From NCBI GenBank assembly GCA_041690675.1, contig JAWLGU010000003.1, positions 1 through 64,000 of the forward strand: DNA of 64,000 nt. Reading direction: 5' to 3'. The position numbers and the translations under genes were made by a program. The DNA comes from UBA7803 sp041690675 (GTDB taxonomy: Bacteria; Pseudomonadota; Gammaproteobacteria; Pseudomonadales; Azotimanducaceae). Below the pieces are notes generated by a model, which saw only the letters and a program-made list of their open reading frames with translations, did no database searches and was not told the DNA's origin. Below, piece by piece: positions 24,973 to 33,853 of the stretch (its first letter is position 1; each line of letters opens with the position of its first letter).

Positions 24973-26253
24973 ATGCCCGTCCGCGATACACCGTTTCCGG
25001 AAGCGCCCCGGGAAGCCAGCCGGACCGACCGCGGCCCTGGCACCGGCTTGTACAGCCCGTTCGATCCCGCCGTGCTGGCCGATCCCGCCAGCTGCTACAG
25101 CTACCTGCTGGGTGAGGCGCCGGTCCACCGTTGCGACGCCTTCGATCCGCCCTTCTACACCTTGTCCCGTCATGCCGACGTCTCGGCAGCGTTGCGCGAC
25201 ATCGAGACGTTCTCGTCCGAGTTCGGCCAAGGGCCGCGGTTCACGCCGCCGGCCGGGATGTTGTCGGACCCGCCGCAGCACACGTTCTTTCGCAGTCTGG
25301 TGCAGCAGGCGTTCACGCCTCGTGCCATCGATGCCCTGGCCGAGCGTATCACCGATCTCGCTGACGAGCTGCTGGAGGGCTGCGCCGCGCTCGGCACCTT
25401 CGACCTCCACGACGACTACGCGTTTCCCCTGCCGGTGGTCGTCATCGCCGAGATGCTGGGGGTTCCGCCCGGCGACATGCATCTGTTCAAACGCTGGTCG
25501 GATGCCTCCGTGGCCGCCATGGGCTCGGCCGAGCCCGAGGCGTACGCGGCCGAGCTCGGCGCCATGGCGGATTACCTCCTTTCGCAGATCAGACAGGCGA
25601 GGCGGCCCGACGCACGCCCGAGCCTGATCACGCGGTTGGTCAACGCCGAGCAGCAGGGGCGCCGGCTCGACGACGACGAGGTGCTGCGGGTGGTGACCCA
25701 GCTACTGGTGGGCGGCAACGAAACCACCACGTCGCTCATCACCAACGCCGTCTGGCGTCTGCTGGCGCAGCCGTCACTGTGGCAGCGCCTGGTGGCGGAT
25801 CCCGGCCTGGTACCGGCGGCAGTGGAGGAGAGTCTGCGCTACGATCCGCCGGTGCTCGGCCTGTACCGCAGCACGACCCGGGCGGTGCTCCTGCACGACG
25901 TGGAGATCCCGGCCGGCAGCAAGGTGATGCTGCACTACGGCGCCGCCAATCGAGATCCTGCCGTGTTCGAGGCGCCCGATCGCTTCTCCCTGGACCGCCC
26001 ACCCAAGCGGCATCTGGCGTTCGGGCTGGGTGTCCATTTCTGCCTCGGAGCTCAGCTTGCGAGGCTCGAGGCGCGAATCGCGCTCACCCGGCTCGTGGAG
26101 CGTTTTCCCGCTCTGACCCTGATCGATGCCGGCGAGAGAATCGCCCCCTTCTTTCTCTGGGGGCGCAAGCGCTTGCCGGTGCGGGTCGCGCCCGTGGCGT
26201 CCGGGCCGGCGGCGCGTCGCCAACCAAACGGCCACAAGGAGCATTGTCGATGA
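24973..26253 (+). CDS. Cytochrome P450
   Basis: 426 residues. I-helix LLVGGNETTTS, ExxR in EESLRYDPP and heme loop FGLGVHFCLG with Cys357 are all intact; C-helix DPPQHTFFR is normal. It resembles CYP families that hydroxylate alkyl or terpenoid side chains, but no substrate can be assigned. The stop overlaps the following CMD-family start (ATGA), and a candidate operator is upstream. No ferredoxin is adjacent. Confidence 0.95.
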   Translation: MPVRDTPFPEAPREASRTDRGPGTGLYSPFDPAVLADPASCYSYLLGEAPVHRCDAFDPPFYTLSRHADVSAALRDIETFSSEFGQGPRFTPPAGMLSDPPQHTFFRSLVQQAFTPRAIDALAERITDLADELLEGCAALGTFDLHDDYAFPLPVVVIAEMLGVPPGDMHLFKRWSDASVAAMGSAEPEAYAAELGAMADYLLSQIRQARRPDARPSLITRLVNAEQQGRRLDDDEVLRVVTQLLVGGNETTTSLITNAVWRLLAQPSLWQRLVADPGLVPAAVEESLRYDPPVLGLYRSTTRAVLLHDVEIPAGSKVMLHYGAANRDPAVFEAPDRFSLDRPPKRHLAFGLGVHFCLGAQLARLEARIALTRLVERFPALTLIDAGERIAPFFLWGRKRLPVRVAPVASGPAARRQPNGHKEHCR

Positions 26254-26840
26254 CCCGAATCAGCAAGATACCCCACGAACAGTGGGATGCGCGCATCCGG
26301 GAGGCGGTGAAGCCGGAGCAGCTCAGCGATCTCGAGCAGGGGCTCACACGTATCTTCGCCCATTGTCCCGATCTCTCCCTCGGTCTCATGGGCTTCGCCG
26401 GAACGCTGAAAACCAAGCGCACGCTGCCGGAGCGGCTGGTGGAGCTGGTGCGCTTGCGGGTGGCGTTCTTCAACCAGTGCCGCAGCTGCATGGCGATCCG
26501 CTACCGGGACGCGATGGCGGACGGACTGACGGAGGATCTGGTCTGCTCACTGGAGCGGCCCGAGGAGGCCGACGGCCTCACCCCGGCCGAGAAGGCCGCG
26601 GTACGCTACGGGGAGCTGATGGCCACCGATCATCTGGCCATCGACGATGCCATGTACGACGAGCTGCGCCGGCATTTCACCGAGGCCGAGATCGTCGAGC
26701 TCGGCATGATCTGCGCGTTCTTCGTCGGCTTCGGACGGCTGGCGGCGACCTATCACATGGTCGAGGAGCTGCCGCCGGCATTCCAGGCGGACACGGGCCG
26801 GATCAGCCCGTGGGGCAACGACGCGACGGTGGTCCGATGA
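26250..26840 (+). CDS. Carboxymuconolactone decarboxylase / AhpD-like protein
   Basis: 196 residues from ATG 26250, coupled to the P450 by a 4-base overlap. The CxxC pair Cys77-R-S-Cys80 in FFNQCRSCMAIRYRDAM and the helix ERLVELVRLRVA before it are typical of the AhpD-like/CMD fold, in which the pair acts as a peroxidatic or redox centre. The usual His of the ExxCxxCxxxH motif is replaced by Tyr/Arg (CMAIRYRDA). A detoxification or decarboxylation role linked to the P450 is possible. Confidence 0.87.
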   Translation: MTRISKIPHEQWDARIREAVKPEQLSDLEQGLTRIFAHCPDLSLGLMGFAGTLKTKRTLPERLVELVRLRVAFFNQCRSCMAIRYRDAMADGLTEDLVCSLERPEEADGLTPAEKAAVRYGELMATDHLAIDDAMYDELRRHFTEAEIVELGMICAFFVGFGRLAATYHMVEELPPAFQADTGRISPWGNDATVVR

Positions 26841-26868
26841 CGGCCGCGCGCCGAACCGGAGCAAGACG

Positions 26869-28398
26869 TCAACGCTGACCTTCCCAGTACGGCGCGCGCA
26901 GCTTGCGCTTGTTGATCTTGCCCATGGTGGTGCGGCCGAGATCGGCGACCCATTCCAGGCTGCGCGGGCACTTGTAGTGTGACAAGCGCTCACGGCACCA
27001 GGCGATGATCTCTTCCGGCGGCGGCGGATTGGCGGAATCCCGGGGAATTGCCAGAGCCTTCAGCTCCTCCCCCATCTCCGGGTGTGGCACACCGATGCAG
27101 GCGATGTCCAGGACCGCCGGGTGCTCGATGAGCACCTGCTCGGCCTCGGCGGGATAGATGTTGACCCCGCCGGACACGACCATGTCGCTGAAGCGGTCGG
27201 TGATGTAGACGTAGCCCTCTTCGTCCATGTAGGCGATTTCGCCCAGGGTGAAGATGCCGGGGGCGATGTGAGCCGCCGCCGATTTCTCGGGGTCGTTGTG
27301 GTAGACGACGCCGCGGCCCGTGGCATCCTTGAAGTACAGCCGCCCTTCCTCGCCCGGCGGCAGGGGGTTGCCGTCGTCGTCCAGGATCATCGCCTCGAAC
27401 GGGGGGACGGCCTTGCCCACGGAACCGGGATGTGCGAGCCACTCGTCCGAGGAGATCATGCAGGTGGTGCCCACCTCGCTTGCGCCGTAGGCGTCCACGA
27501 ACACGGGTCCCCACCATTCGATCATGGCTTTCTTCACTTCCACCGGACACTTCGCTCCGGTGTGGCTGATGGACACCAGGGAGCTCACATCGTATCTGGC
27601 CTTCACCTCGTCGGGTAGTGCGAGCAGGCGCACGAAGTGGGTCGGCACCATGACGCTGCTGCCGATGCGGTATTCCTGAATGGCCCGCAGCGTCTTCTCG
27701 GCATCGAAGCGGCCGAGGATGACCGACGGCACGCCGGCGGCGAGCAGGCGGGCGCCGGACAGCGGGCCGGTGTGGTACATCGGCCCCACCACCAGGTGCC
27801 GGCCCGACTCCGCCCTGGGGCTCTGGGCGAGATTCTCCAGGTGCTCGGTGACGGTGTCGCCGCCGGCGAACATGGTCGGCGGAAGCTCGGTACCCTTCGG
27901 TCGGCCGGTGGTCCCGGAGGTGTACAGCAGGTTGGGGCGGGGCCGGATGTCGCCCGGTGGGTTGGCTGCGCTCTGGCCGTCGAGCCATCGGCTCCAGGGC
28001 ACCACGCCTTCGGCCTCGGCCCACCCGATGACCGTGTGTAGGTTGCCGACTCGAGCTGCCGCGGCGACACCCCGCTCGGCGGTCTCCGGGCCAACGAACA
28101 GCACGCGGGCGCCGGAATCCTCCAGTATGTAGGCCACCTCGTCCGCGGTGAGGTGGAAGTTCACCGGGATCACGGAGGCGCCGGCGATGAGGCCGCCCAG
28201 GTTGGCGAGGGCCGTCTCCACGGCGTTCTCCGCGAACACGGCGACGCGGTGCTCCGGGCCGAGGTCCATGGCCAGGAGCCCGTTGGCCACGCGATTCAGC
28301 ACGTCGTTCACGTCCGCCCAGGTGAGGGCTTTGACCTCGTCCCGAAGGGCGATCTCTTCCGGCCGTTCGGCGGCGAGTCTCTCGGCGAAATCTGGCAC
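26869..28398 (-). CDS. Acyl-CoA synthetase (AMP-forming), FadD-like
   Basis: 509 residues of the ANL superfamily. The P-loop-like LLYTSGTTGRPKG is near residue 175, YGASEVGTT holds the adenine-site motif, and the ITDRFSDMVVSGGVNIYPAE hinge region and the C-terminal GKINKRKL Lys are present. It activates a carboxylic acid with ATP and CoA. It resembles FadD3/FadD17-type ligases of steroid-derived acids. It is the downstream partner of the SDR at 28469 (70 bases apart) under a candidate operator at 29362. Confidence 0.93.
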   Translation of the reverse strand: MPDFAERLAAERPEEIALRDEVKALTWADVNDVLNRVANGLLAMDLGPEHRVAVFAENAVETALANLGGLIAGASVIPVNFHLTADEVAYILEDSGARVLFVGPETAERGVAAAARVGNLHTVIGWAEAEGVVPWSRWLDGQSAANPPGDIRPRPNLLYTSGTTGRPKGTELPPTMFAGGDTVTEHLENLAQSPRAESGRHLVVGPMYHTGPLSGARLLAAGVPSVILGRFDAEKTLRAIQEYRIGSSVMVPTHFVRLLALPDEVKARYDVSSLVSISHTGAKCPVEVKKAMIEWWGPVFVDAYGASEVGTTCMISSDEWLAHPGSVGKAVPPFEAMILDDDGNPLPPGEEGRLYFKDATGRGVVYHNDPEKSAAAHIAPGIFTLGEIAYMDEEGYVYITDRFSDMVVSGGVNIYPAEAEQVLIEHPAVLDIACIGVPHPEMGEELKALAIPRDSANPPPPEEIIAWCRERLSHYKCPRSLEWVADLGRTTMGKINKRKLRAPYWEGQR

Positions 28399-28468
28399 GT
28401 GTCACTCCTGTGCAGAAAGACCGGGACGAGGTGGGGGCGCCCCACCGGTCCCAGGGAAGGCGACGATG

Positions 28469-29305
28469 CTAAAGGCCCTTTCGGCCGGCCTCCCGGAACA
28501 TCGGCTGATATTCGGCGAACGCCGGTGATGCGGCTGTGGCGCCGGTGGTGGCGCCGGCGTCCGTGGTGAGGACGTGGCCGTTGGTGTACCCGGCCTCGTC
28601 GCTGGCGAGCCATAGGGCGGCGTTGGCCACATCCTCGGCGGTGCCGGCGCGGTCCGCCAAGGGCGACGTGGCCGCCAGAGCACGCTTGGCGCCCTCGATA
28701 TCGTTGGGGTCTCCAGTGAGCACGTTGGCCACCATGGCGGTGGCCATGCCGGCGGGGGCGATGGCGTTGACGCGAATCCCGTAGCGGCACAGCTCGGCCC
28801 CCACGTTCTTCGTCATTCCCACCACCGCGTGCTTGCAGGCCGCGTAGGCATGGGGACCGAGTCCGCCCAGGATGCCGGCAGTGCTCGCCATGCTGACGAT
28901 GGCCCCCTGGCGGCGCGGCCTCATGACCCGGGCTGCGTGCTTCATGCCGTAGAACACGCCGTGGAGCAGAACGTCGACGGTGGCTTTCCACTCCTCGGTG
29001 GGGGTAGTGTCGATGGGTCCCACGGCACCGACGATGCCGGCGTTGTTGAACATGATGTCCAACTGGCCGAAGTGGCTCACCGCCAGATCGACGAGCCCGG
29101 CGACGTCTTCCTCCCGGGTCACGTCACAGAGGGCGAACGTGGCGTTGTCACCGAGTTCCTGCGTCAGGCTCGAGAGTGGACCCTCCTGAATGTCTCCCAG
29201 CACGACCCGACACCCTTCCGCCACGAAACGGCGTGCGGTCGCCGCCCCGAAGCCGCTCGCTGCGCCCGTGATGGCGGCGACCTTACCTTCCAATCGCTTG
29301 CTCAT
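28469..29305 (-). CDS. SDR family oxidoreductase
   Basis: 278 residues from ATG 29305; a 9-codon-longer start at 29332 is less likely because GGGGGACGAG lies just upstream of 29305. TGAASGFGAA, NNAGIVG, the Ser strand IVSMASTAG and the catalytic YAACK are present. An insertion near residues 195-220 (LTGDPNDIEGAKRAL) marks the glucose-dehydrogenase-like branch. It is co-transcribed with the acyl-CoA synthetase downstream. Confidence 0.9.
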   Translation of the reverse strand: MSKRLEGKVAAITGAASGFGAATARRFVAEGCRVVLGDIQEGPLSSLTQELGDNATFALCDVTREEDVAGLVDLAVSHFGQLDIMFNNAGIVGAVGPIDTTPTEEWKATVDVLLHGVFYGMKHAARVMRPRRQGAIVSMASTAGILGGLGPHAYAACKHAVVGMTKNVGAELCRYGIRVNAIAPAGMATAMVANVLTGDPNDIEGAKRALAATSPLADRAGTAEDVANAALWLASDEAGYTNGHVLTTDAGATTGATAASPAFAEYQPMFREAGRKGL

Positions 29306-29361
29306 GACTCGTCCCCCGGCGGAATGCCCCATAGTTGCAGCGATTGAATCGCATCATTCGA

Positions 29362-29383
29362 AATCAGTCAAACGTGCTGGTTT
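29362..29383. promoter_or_regulatory. Candidate operator upstream of SDR/acyl-CoA synthetase
   Basis: AATCAGTCA-AACG-TGCTGGTTT matches 14 of 18 fixed positions of the repeated dyad consensus. It lies 57 bases upstream of the minus-strand ATG at 29305. The inner arms are less symmetric than in other copies. Confidence 0.4.
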
Positions 29384-29441
29384 TGCTGCTGGTCAGCGAG
29401 GCGCCCCGGGGCGTCCCGTGCGGGGGAAACCCGCAGGGAGA

Positions 29442-29867
29442 TTACTTCTGATCGGATTGCACCCGGGTGCCGCGGGGCACGAGCCGGTGCCGGATGATCT
29501 TCCAGACCCCGTCGATGCGCTTCATGTCGGTCTCATAGGTGGCCCAGAGGGTCAGCGTGGTGTCCGGAGAATCCTTCATGTAGTGCAGCGCTTGGACATC
29601 GGTGCGGCAGTGGGCTGTGTCGCCGTCGATGGTCGCGAGTTGCGGGCCCAGCATGTGCTGCGTGGGACCGAACCGCTCAAGGGCCTGCCTGACGTAGTCG
29701 GTCCAGGCATCGGCGCCATGGTAGGGCTGGTCGCCGAAACCGAGCACCTCGACGTCGTCGGCGAAGCAGGAGCGATAAAGGTCGAGGTTGCGGTCGTCCA
29801 CGCCTGCAGCGTACTTCAGCATCACGTCCATGAGCGCTATACGATCGGCGACGTGCTGTGGGTCCAT
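29442..29867 (-). CDS. NTF2-like (SnoaL-type) protein
   Basis: 141 residues. DRIALMDVMLKYAAGVDDRN followed by YRSCFADDVEVLGFGDQPYHGADAW is a standard SnoaL-like dehydratase/isomerase pattern, and VWKIIRHRLVPRGT closes the fold. It lies 89 bases downstream of the LuxR-type regulator on the same strand. The catalytic role is unknown; related folds dehydrate or isomerise ring ketones. Confidence 0.88.
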   Translation of the reverse strand: MDPQHVADRIALMDVMLKYAAGVDDRNLDLYRSCFADDVEVLGFGDQPYHGADAWTDYVRQALERFGPTQHMLGPQLATIDGDTAHCRTDVQALHYMKDSPDTTLTLWATYETDMKRIDGVWKIIRHRLVPRGTRVQSDQK

Positions 29868-29956
29868 GCTTCGTCTCCCCCGGTTTGGTCAGAACGAGAC
29901 CGGCAGCATCCGGCATGCCGCCGATGCGGGTCAACACTGGGAATCGAGAGTCGGGC

Positions 29957-30763
29957 TCAATGAGGGCCGTCGGCGTGAATCAGGCCGAGCTGGCAGGCGA
30001 TGGCCACGGCTTGAGCACGATTGCGCGCGCCCAACTTGCTCATGGCGTTCTCCACGTGAAAGCGAGCCGTCGTGGGTGAGCGATGGATGAGCTCCGAGAT
30101 GTCGCCGTCGGTGCGTCCGAGGGCCACCCAGGTGAGACACTCGATCTCGCGTTCGCTGAGCGGCGTTGCACAGGGCTCGGCCGCCTCGTCCTGGCGGGCG
30201 GCATAGACCAGATCCATGAAGCGGAAGGCGGCCAGCCGCAACAGATCGCCGTGCGCCTCCAGCACGTCGCCCAGGTCGACGGCATCGTCACGGGTGGTCC
30301 AGGTGACAGAACCGACGTGGCAGCGCGGCAGATGAATGGGCACGCTGATGCCGCCAGCGATTCCGCGTTCCGGAGTGAGGTGCCAGGAACGCCCGGGGCG
30401 GCCGCCGAGGTCCTCGGCCAGGGTGGTCATGGCGGCGGACGACCAGGAGAAGGGGCGGGTAGTGACTCGGCAAACGGCGCCGACCGGGCTGACCCGGTGC
30501 AGGCTCTGCTCGACCCAGTCGCGCTGAAAGGCCGACTCCCAGCCGAACAGCTCGGAGAGCGCCATGCCGTCCTCGGCGGTGAGCAGGCGTCGCTGAGAAT
30601 AGTCGTCCACCACGGCCGGGTGGGTCAGACCGAGCTCCTTGCCTATGCCCAGGAGTTGCTTCGCCCCGCTCAACAGATCCGTAGCCGAATACAGGCGCTG
30701 ATACGCCTGGCGCAGGTGCCGCTTACTGGTTGTGGACACGGTCGGATCCCCAGACGCTCTCAT
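29957..30763 (-). CDS. LuxR-family transcriptional regulator with autoinducer-binding-like domain
   Basis: 268 residues. The C-terminal HTH (about 200-260) has LSEREIECLTWVALGRTDGDISELI and TTARFHVENAMSKLGARNRAQAVAIA, the LuxR/GerE four-helix domain. The N-terminal 180 residues fit the autoinducer-binding fold (WVEQSLHRVSPVGAVC, GGISVPIHLPRCHVG). No luxI-type synthase is in the window, so it is a LuxR solo that may sense a host, self-made or substrate-like ligand. It is one of only two regulators here and a candidate controller of the repeated dyad. Confidence 0.9.
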   Translation of the reverse strand: MRASGDPTVSTTSKRHLRQAYQRLYSATDLLSGAKQLLGIGKELGLTHPAVVDDYSQRRLLTAEDGMALSELFGWESAFQRDWVEQSLHRVSPVGAVCRVTTRPFSWSSAAMTTLAEDLGGRPGRSWHLTPERGIAGGISVPIHLPRCHVGSVTWTTRDDAVDLGDVLEAHGDLLRLAAFRFMDLVYAARQDEAAEPCATPLSEREIECLTWVALGRTDGDISELIHRSPTTARFHVENAMSKLGARNRAQAVAIACQLGLIHADGPH

Positions 30764-30875
30764 GAGAAGCCTACGGTCGCCCTCCCGGCGGGGTCAAGGC
30801 GCAGCGTCGAAACCCGCGACAACGCCCGGGCTGCCGGAAGGGGTTGAGGTTCGTCAGCACCATGCGCAGGGGAAA

Positions 30876-31406
30876 TCACTGCGCCAGCAGCCGGTCGAGC
30901 GGGTCGTCCGGATGTCGCTCCCCGCGGGCGAGGCCGTCGAACGGCGGGCCCTCGAGCACGGCAGTGGCTTCGGTGTTCTGGTTCCAATCCATCACCACCT
31001 GACGGTGGGAGATCTTCCAGACGTCCCCGCGCTTGTGCATGGTGTCGAGATAGCGTCCCAGGTAGGTCATCTCCGTGTCGGGCCCGTCCTGCACCGCCCG
31101 GTAGTGGTGCGCGGTGACGTAGGTCTCCACCAGCGCGAGGTCGCCGCGGAACTCGATGAGGATGTTGCCGATGCTGTGCTGGGTGCGGGCCCAGGCCTTG
31201 ATGGCGCCGGGCAGCATCTCGCAGAACTCTTGGGCATCGCCGTTGAAGCTCCCGTACGCCACGGTGGCGTCGGGCCAGTAGGCGGTCTTCAGCACCGCCG
31301 CGTCCGCACGATCGACGCCGCGGCTGTGCATGGCCAGCACTTCCATTATGGCCAGCCGGTCCGCTACCTCAGCCGGTCCCGGTACCCGTCCCGTCTCGGT
31401 GCCCAT
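30876..31406 (-). CDS. NTF2-like (SnoaL-type) protein
   Basis: 176 residues from ATG 31406, with GGAGGGAGGAG about 8 bases upstream. ADRLAIMEVLAMHSRGVDRADAAVLKTAYWPDATVAYG is the NTF2/SnoaL_4 pattern; DVWKISHRQVVMDW follows. The C-terminal 25 residues (RGERHPDDPLDRLLAQ) extend beyond the fold. Its start faces the KstD-like flavoprotein gene divergently across 210 bases. The frame is open far upstream but that stretch is antisense to the flavoprotein. Confidence 0.88.
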   Translation of the reverse strand: MGTETGRVPGPAEVADRLAIMEVLAMHSRGVDRADAAVLKTAYWPDATVAYGSFNGDAQEFCEMLPGAIKAWARTQHSIGNILIEFRGDLALVETYVTAHHYRAVQDGPDTEMTYLGRYLDTMHKRGDVWKISHRQVVMDWNQNTEATAVLEGPPFDGLARGERHPDDPLDRLLAQ

Positions 31407-31616
31407 CAAGGTTACTCCTCCCTCCGATGCTTTGATGTATCGACGGTCCTGCCGCTGGATGATGCTCCAATGATGCGTGGTAGTGGCGGCACCGATCGGC
31501 GTCGTATGTGCTGCCGGCACGGGGCACGCTGCTGGGGAGCGGAGAAAACCGGATGCCTGGATTGTTTTATCCGGATGTGCAATTGTCAACAACTGGTGAA
31601 AGCGTGAGGAAGCTCG

Positions 31617-33251
31617 ATGGAAGATCGTGACGTCGTCGTTCTGGGCACGGGCGGAGCAGGACTCACCGCTGCCCTGAAAGCCCACGCGGAAGGGGCCAGA
31701 GTGGCCGTGTACGAGAAGGCCGAGCGAGTGGGCGGCACCACGGCCTGGTCCGGCGGCATGATCTGGATCCCGAACAATCACCACATGGCCGAGCTCGGCA
31801 TTGCCGACAGCCGCGACGCCGCGCTGGTCTACCTGCTGTCGCTGTCGCACGACCTGATCGACCCGGAGCTCGCCGCGGCGTTCGTCGACACCGGCCCGGA
31901 GATGGTGCGCTGGCTCGAGGAGAATACACCGGTGGAGTTCCGCGTGGTGGAAGGCTTTCCCGACTACCACCCCGAGCATCCGCACGGCAAACCCGGCGGC
32001 GGGCGGTCGCTGGAATGTCCGCTCTATTCCTATCACGAATTGGGCCGGTGGCGGGATCGGGTCACCGTTGGCTACAACTACGGCAGGGCGCCGGTGGTCA
32101 TGGCGGAATCGCCGCTCGGCGGCGCCGTGCCGCGGCCCGTGCCTCCACAGGAGGTCGCGCGACGGTCGGAGCGTGACGAGCGGGGCTGCGGGCAGGCGCT
32201 GGTGGGCCGGCTGTTGCGGGGTTGCCTGGATCGTGGCATCGAGCCCGTGACGGAAACCCGGGCGGTGGCGTTGATCACGGACGACCACGGCCACGTCACC
32301 GGGGTCACGTTGGAGGGACCCTCGGGCCGCTTCGACGTGCGCGCCCGGGGTGGTGTGGTTCTGGCCACCGGAGGCTTCGAGTGGGACCGTGACATGGTGC
32401 GCAGCTTTCTGCGCGGCCCGATGACCAGCCCAGTGTCCGTGCCTAGCAACACCGGCGACGGGCTGCGCATGGTCATGCGTATCGGTGCGGCCCTGGGAAA
32501 CATGCGGGAAGCCTGGTGGATGCCCGCCGTGGAGATTCCGGGTGATCGCGGCGACGGCCGGCCGCACCAGCATCTGTTTGCGGCAGAGCGTGCTCGTCCC
32601 CGTTCCATCATGATCAACCGCCGCGGCGTACGGTTCACGAACGAAGCCGCCAATTACAATGCCTTCGGCGCGGCTTTCCACGAGCAGGACGTGAGCCGCT
32701 TCGACTATGCGAACCTGCCGTGCTGGTTCGTGTTCGACCAGACGCATTTGGATAGGTACGGCTTCATCAACACCCCGCCCGGCGAGCCTGCCGCCGACTG
32801 GGTGATCCGGGCGGCGACGCTGCGCCAGCTGGCCGAGAGCCTGGAAGTCCCGCCCGACACGCTGGAAGAGACCGTGAACCGCTGGAACGCGCACTGCGCC
32901 CGCGGGCAAGACCCGGACTTCGGCCGGGGTGCGAGCGCTCACGATACCTGGTGGGGCGATCCCGCCTGCAAGGGGACGCCCCAGGCGACCCTGGGCCCTC
33001 TGGACACGCCGCCGTTCTACGCCGTGGAGGTGAGAAGCGGCGCGTTGGGCACCAAAGGCGGGCCGCGCACCAACGCCAACGGGCAGGTGCTGAACGTGGA
33101 TGGCGAAACGATTCCGGGGCTATACGCAGCGGGGAACGTGATGGCCTCGGCGATGGGCATGACCTATGGCGGTGCGGGTGGCACCATCGCGCCCGGCATG
33201 GTGTTCGGCTACCTCTCCGGGAGGCATGCCGCGCGCAGCGCTCGGCGCTGA
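31617..33251 (+). CDS. FAD-dependent oxidoreductase, 3-ketosteroid dehydrogenase-like
   Basis: 544 residues of the fumarate-reductase/KstD flavoprotein family. The FAD motif GTGGAGLTAALKAHAEG is at residues 9-25, then EKAERVGGTTAWSGGMIWIPNN, and the C-terminal GLYAAGNVMASAMGMTYGGAGGTI resembles the KstD catalytic YPGAG region (here YGGAG). Family members introduce a double bond next to a ring ketone using FAD. RBS GAGGAAG precedes ATG 31617. It is followed by an NTF2-like protein and an OYE-type enzyme, a set suited to remodelling a ring ketone. Confidence 0.87.
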   Translation: MEDRDVVVLGTGGAGLTAALKAHAEGARVAVYEKAERVGGTTAWSGGMIWIPNNHHMAELGIADSRDAALVYLLSLSHDLIDPELAAAFVDTGPEMVRWLEENTPVEFRVVEGFPDYHPEHPHGKPGGGRSLECPLYSYHELGRWRDRVTVGYNYGRAPVVMAESPLGGAVPRPVPPQEVARRSERDERGCGQALVGRLLRGCLDRGIEPVTETRAVALITDDHGHVTGVTLEGPSGRFDVRARGGVVLATGGFEWDRDMVRSFLRGPMTSPVSVPSNTGDGLRMVMRIGAALGNMREAWWMPAVEIPGDRGDGRPHQHLFAAERARPRSIMINRRGVRFTNEAANYNAFGAAFHEQDVSRFDYANLPCWFVFDQTHLDRYGFINTPPGEPAADWVIRAATLRQLAESLEVPPDTLEETVNRWNAHCARGQDPDFGRGASAHDTWWGDPACKGTPQATLGPLDTPPFYAVEVRSGALGTKGGPRTNANGQVLNVDGETIPGLYAAGNVMASAMGMTYGGAGGTIAPGMVFGYLSGRHAARSARR

Positions 33252-33324
33252 TCAGATCGGTATCATGCGGAGGCGCTCGGGCGATGATGGATGAGGCAGA
33301 ATCAGAATCAGCGGGAGGAGGACG

Positions 33325-33774
33325 ATGACCGTCGAAGAAATGCTCGAGATCGAGGCGATCAAGCAGATGCGCTACCTTTACTCCCACTATTACGACGGCA
33401 ACATGCTGGACGAGCTGGTGAGCCTGTTCACCGATGAAGCGGTGTGCGAGTACGGCGAGGCGTTCGGCGGTGATTGGGTGGGCAAGGAGCAGATTCGCGC
33501 CCGCTATCACGACTTCCTCTATGGCAGCGGTCGAGCGGTGCACTCGCAGATGCACGCGGTGACGAACCCGTGGATTCGCCTGAAGAGCGCCGACGAGGCC
33601 TATGGACGCTGGTACCAGCTCAACCTGAACGTCGCCGAGGGGGCGGAGAACCCACTCACGCTGTTCGGGATCTACGATGACATCTACCGGAAGGTCGATG
33701 GCGAGTGGAAGATTCACCGCACCCGCATCGACTTCCTGTGGCCGCGCCGGGAGTTCTACGGCCTGCGCGAGTGA
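33325..33774 (+). CDS. NTF2-like (SnoaL-type) protein
   Basis: 149 residues after GGGAGGAGGACG. IEAIKQMRYLYSHYYDGNMLDELVSLFTDEAVCEYG and the later GEWKIHRTRIDFLWPR are SnoaL-like. It lies between the KstD-like flavoprotein and the OYE-family reductase. A ketosteroid-isomerase-like double-bond shift is one possibility; the acidic catalytic residue was not assigned. Confidence 0.88.
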   Translation: MTVEEMLEIEAIKQMRYLYSHYYDGNMLDELVSLFTDEAVCEYGEAFGGDWVGKEQIRARYHDFLYGSGRAVHSQMHAVTNPWIRLKSADEAYGRWYQLNLNVAEGAENPLTLFGIYDDIYRKVDGEWKIHRTRIDFLWPRREFYGLRE

Positions 33775-33853
33775 GCGAGTGGCGCCGGGGCGTCAGTCCC
33801 CGGACGCACCGGCCACGCGCATCATGGCAGTTGGACGAGGGAGGGGCACCATC

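Noticed and set aside
31407..32942. Upstream extension of the NTF2-like frame at 30876
   Set aside because: Antisense to the KstD-like flavoprotein; the NTF2 start with a strong RBS is at 31406.
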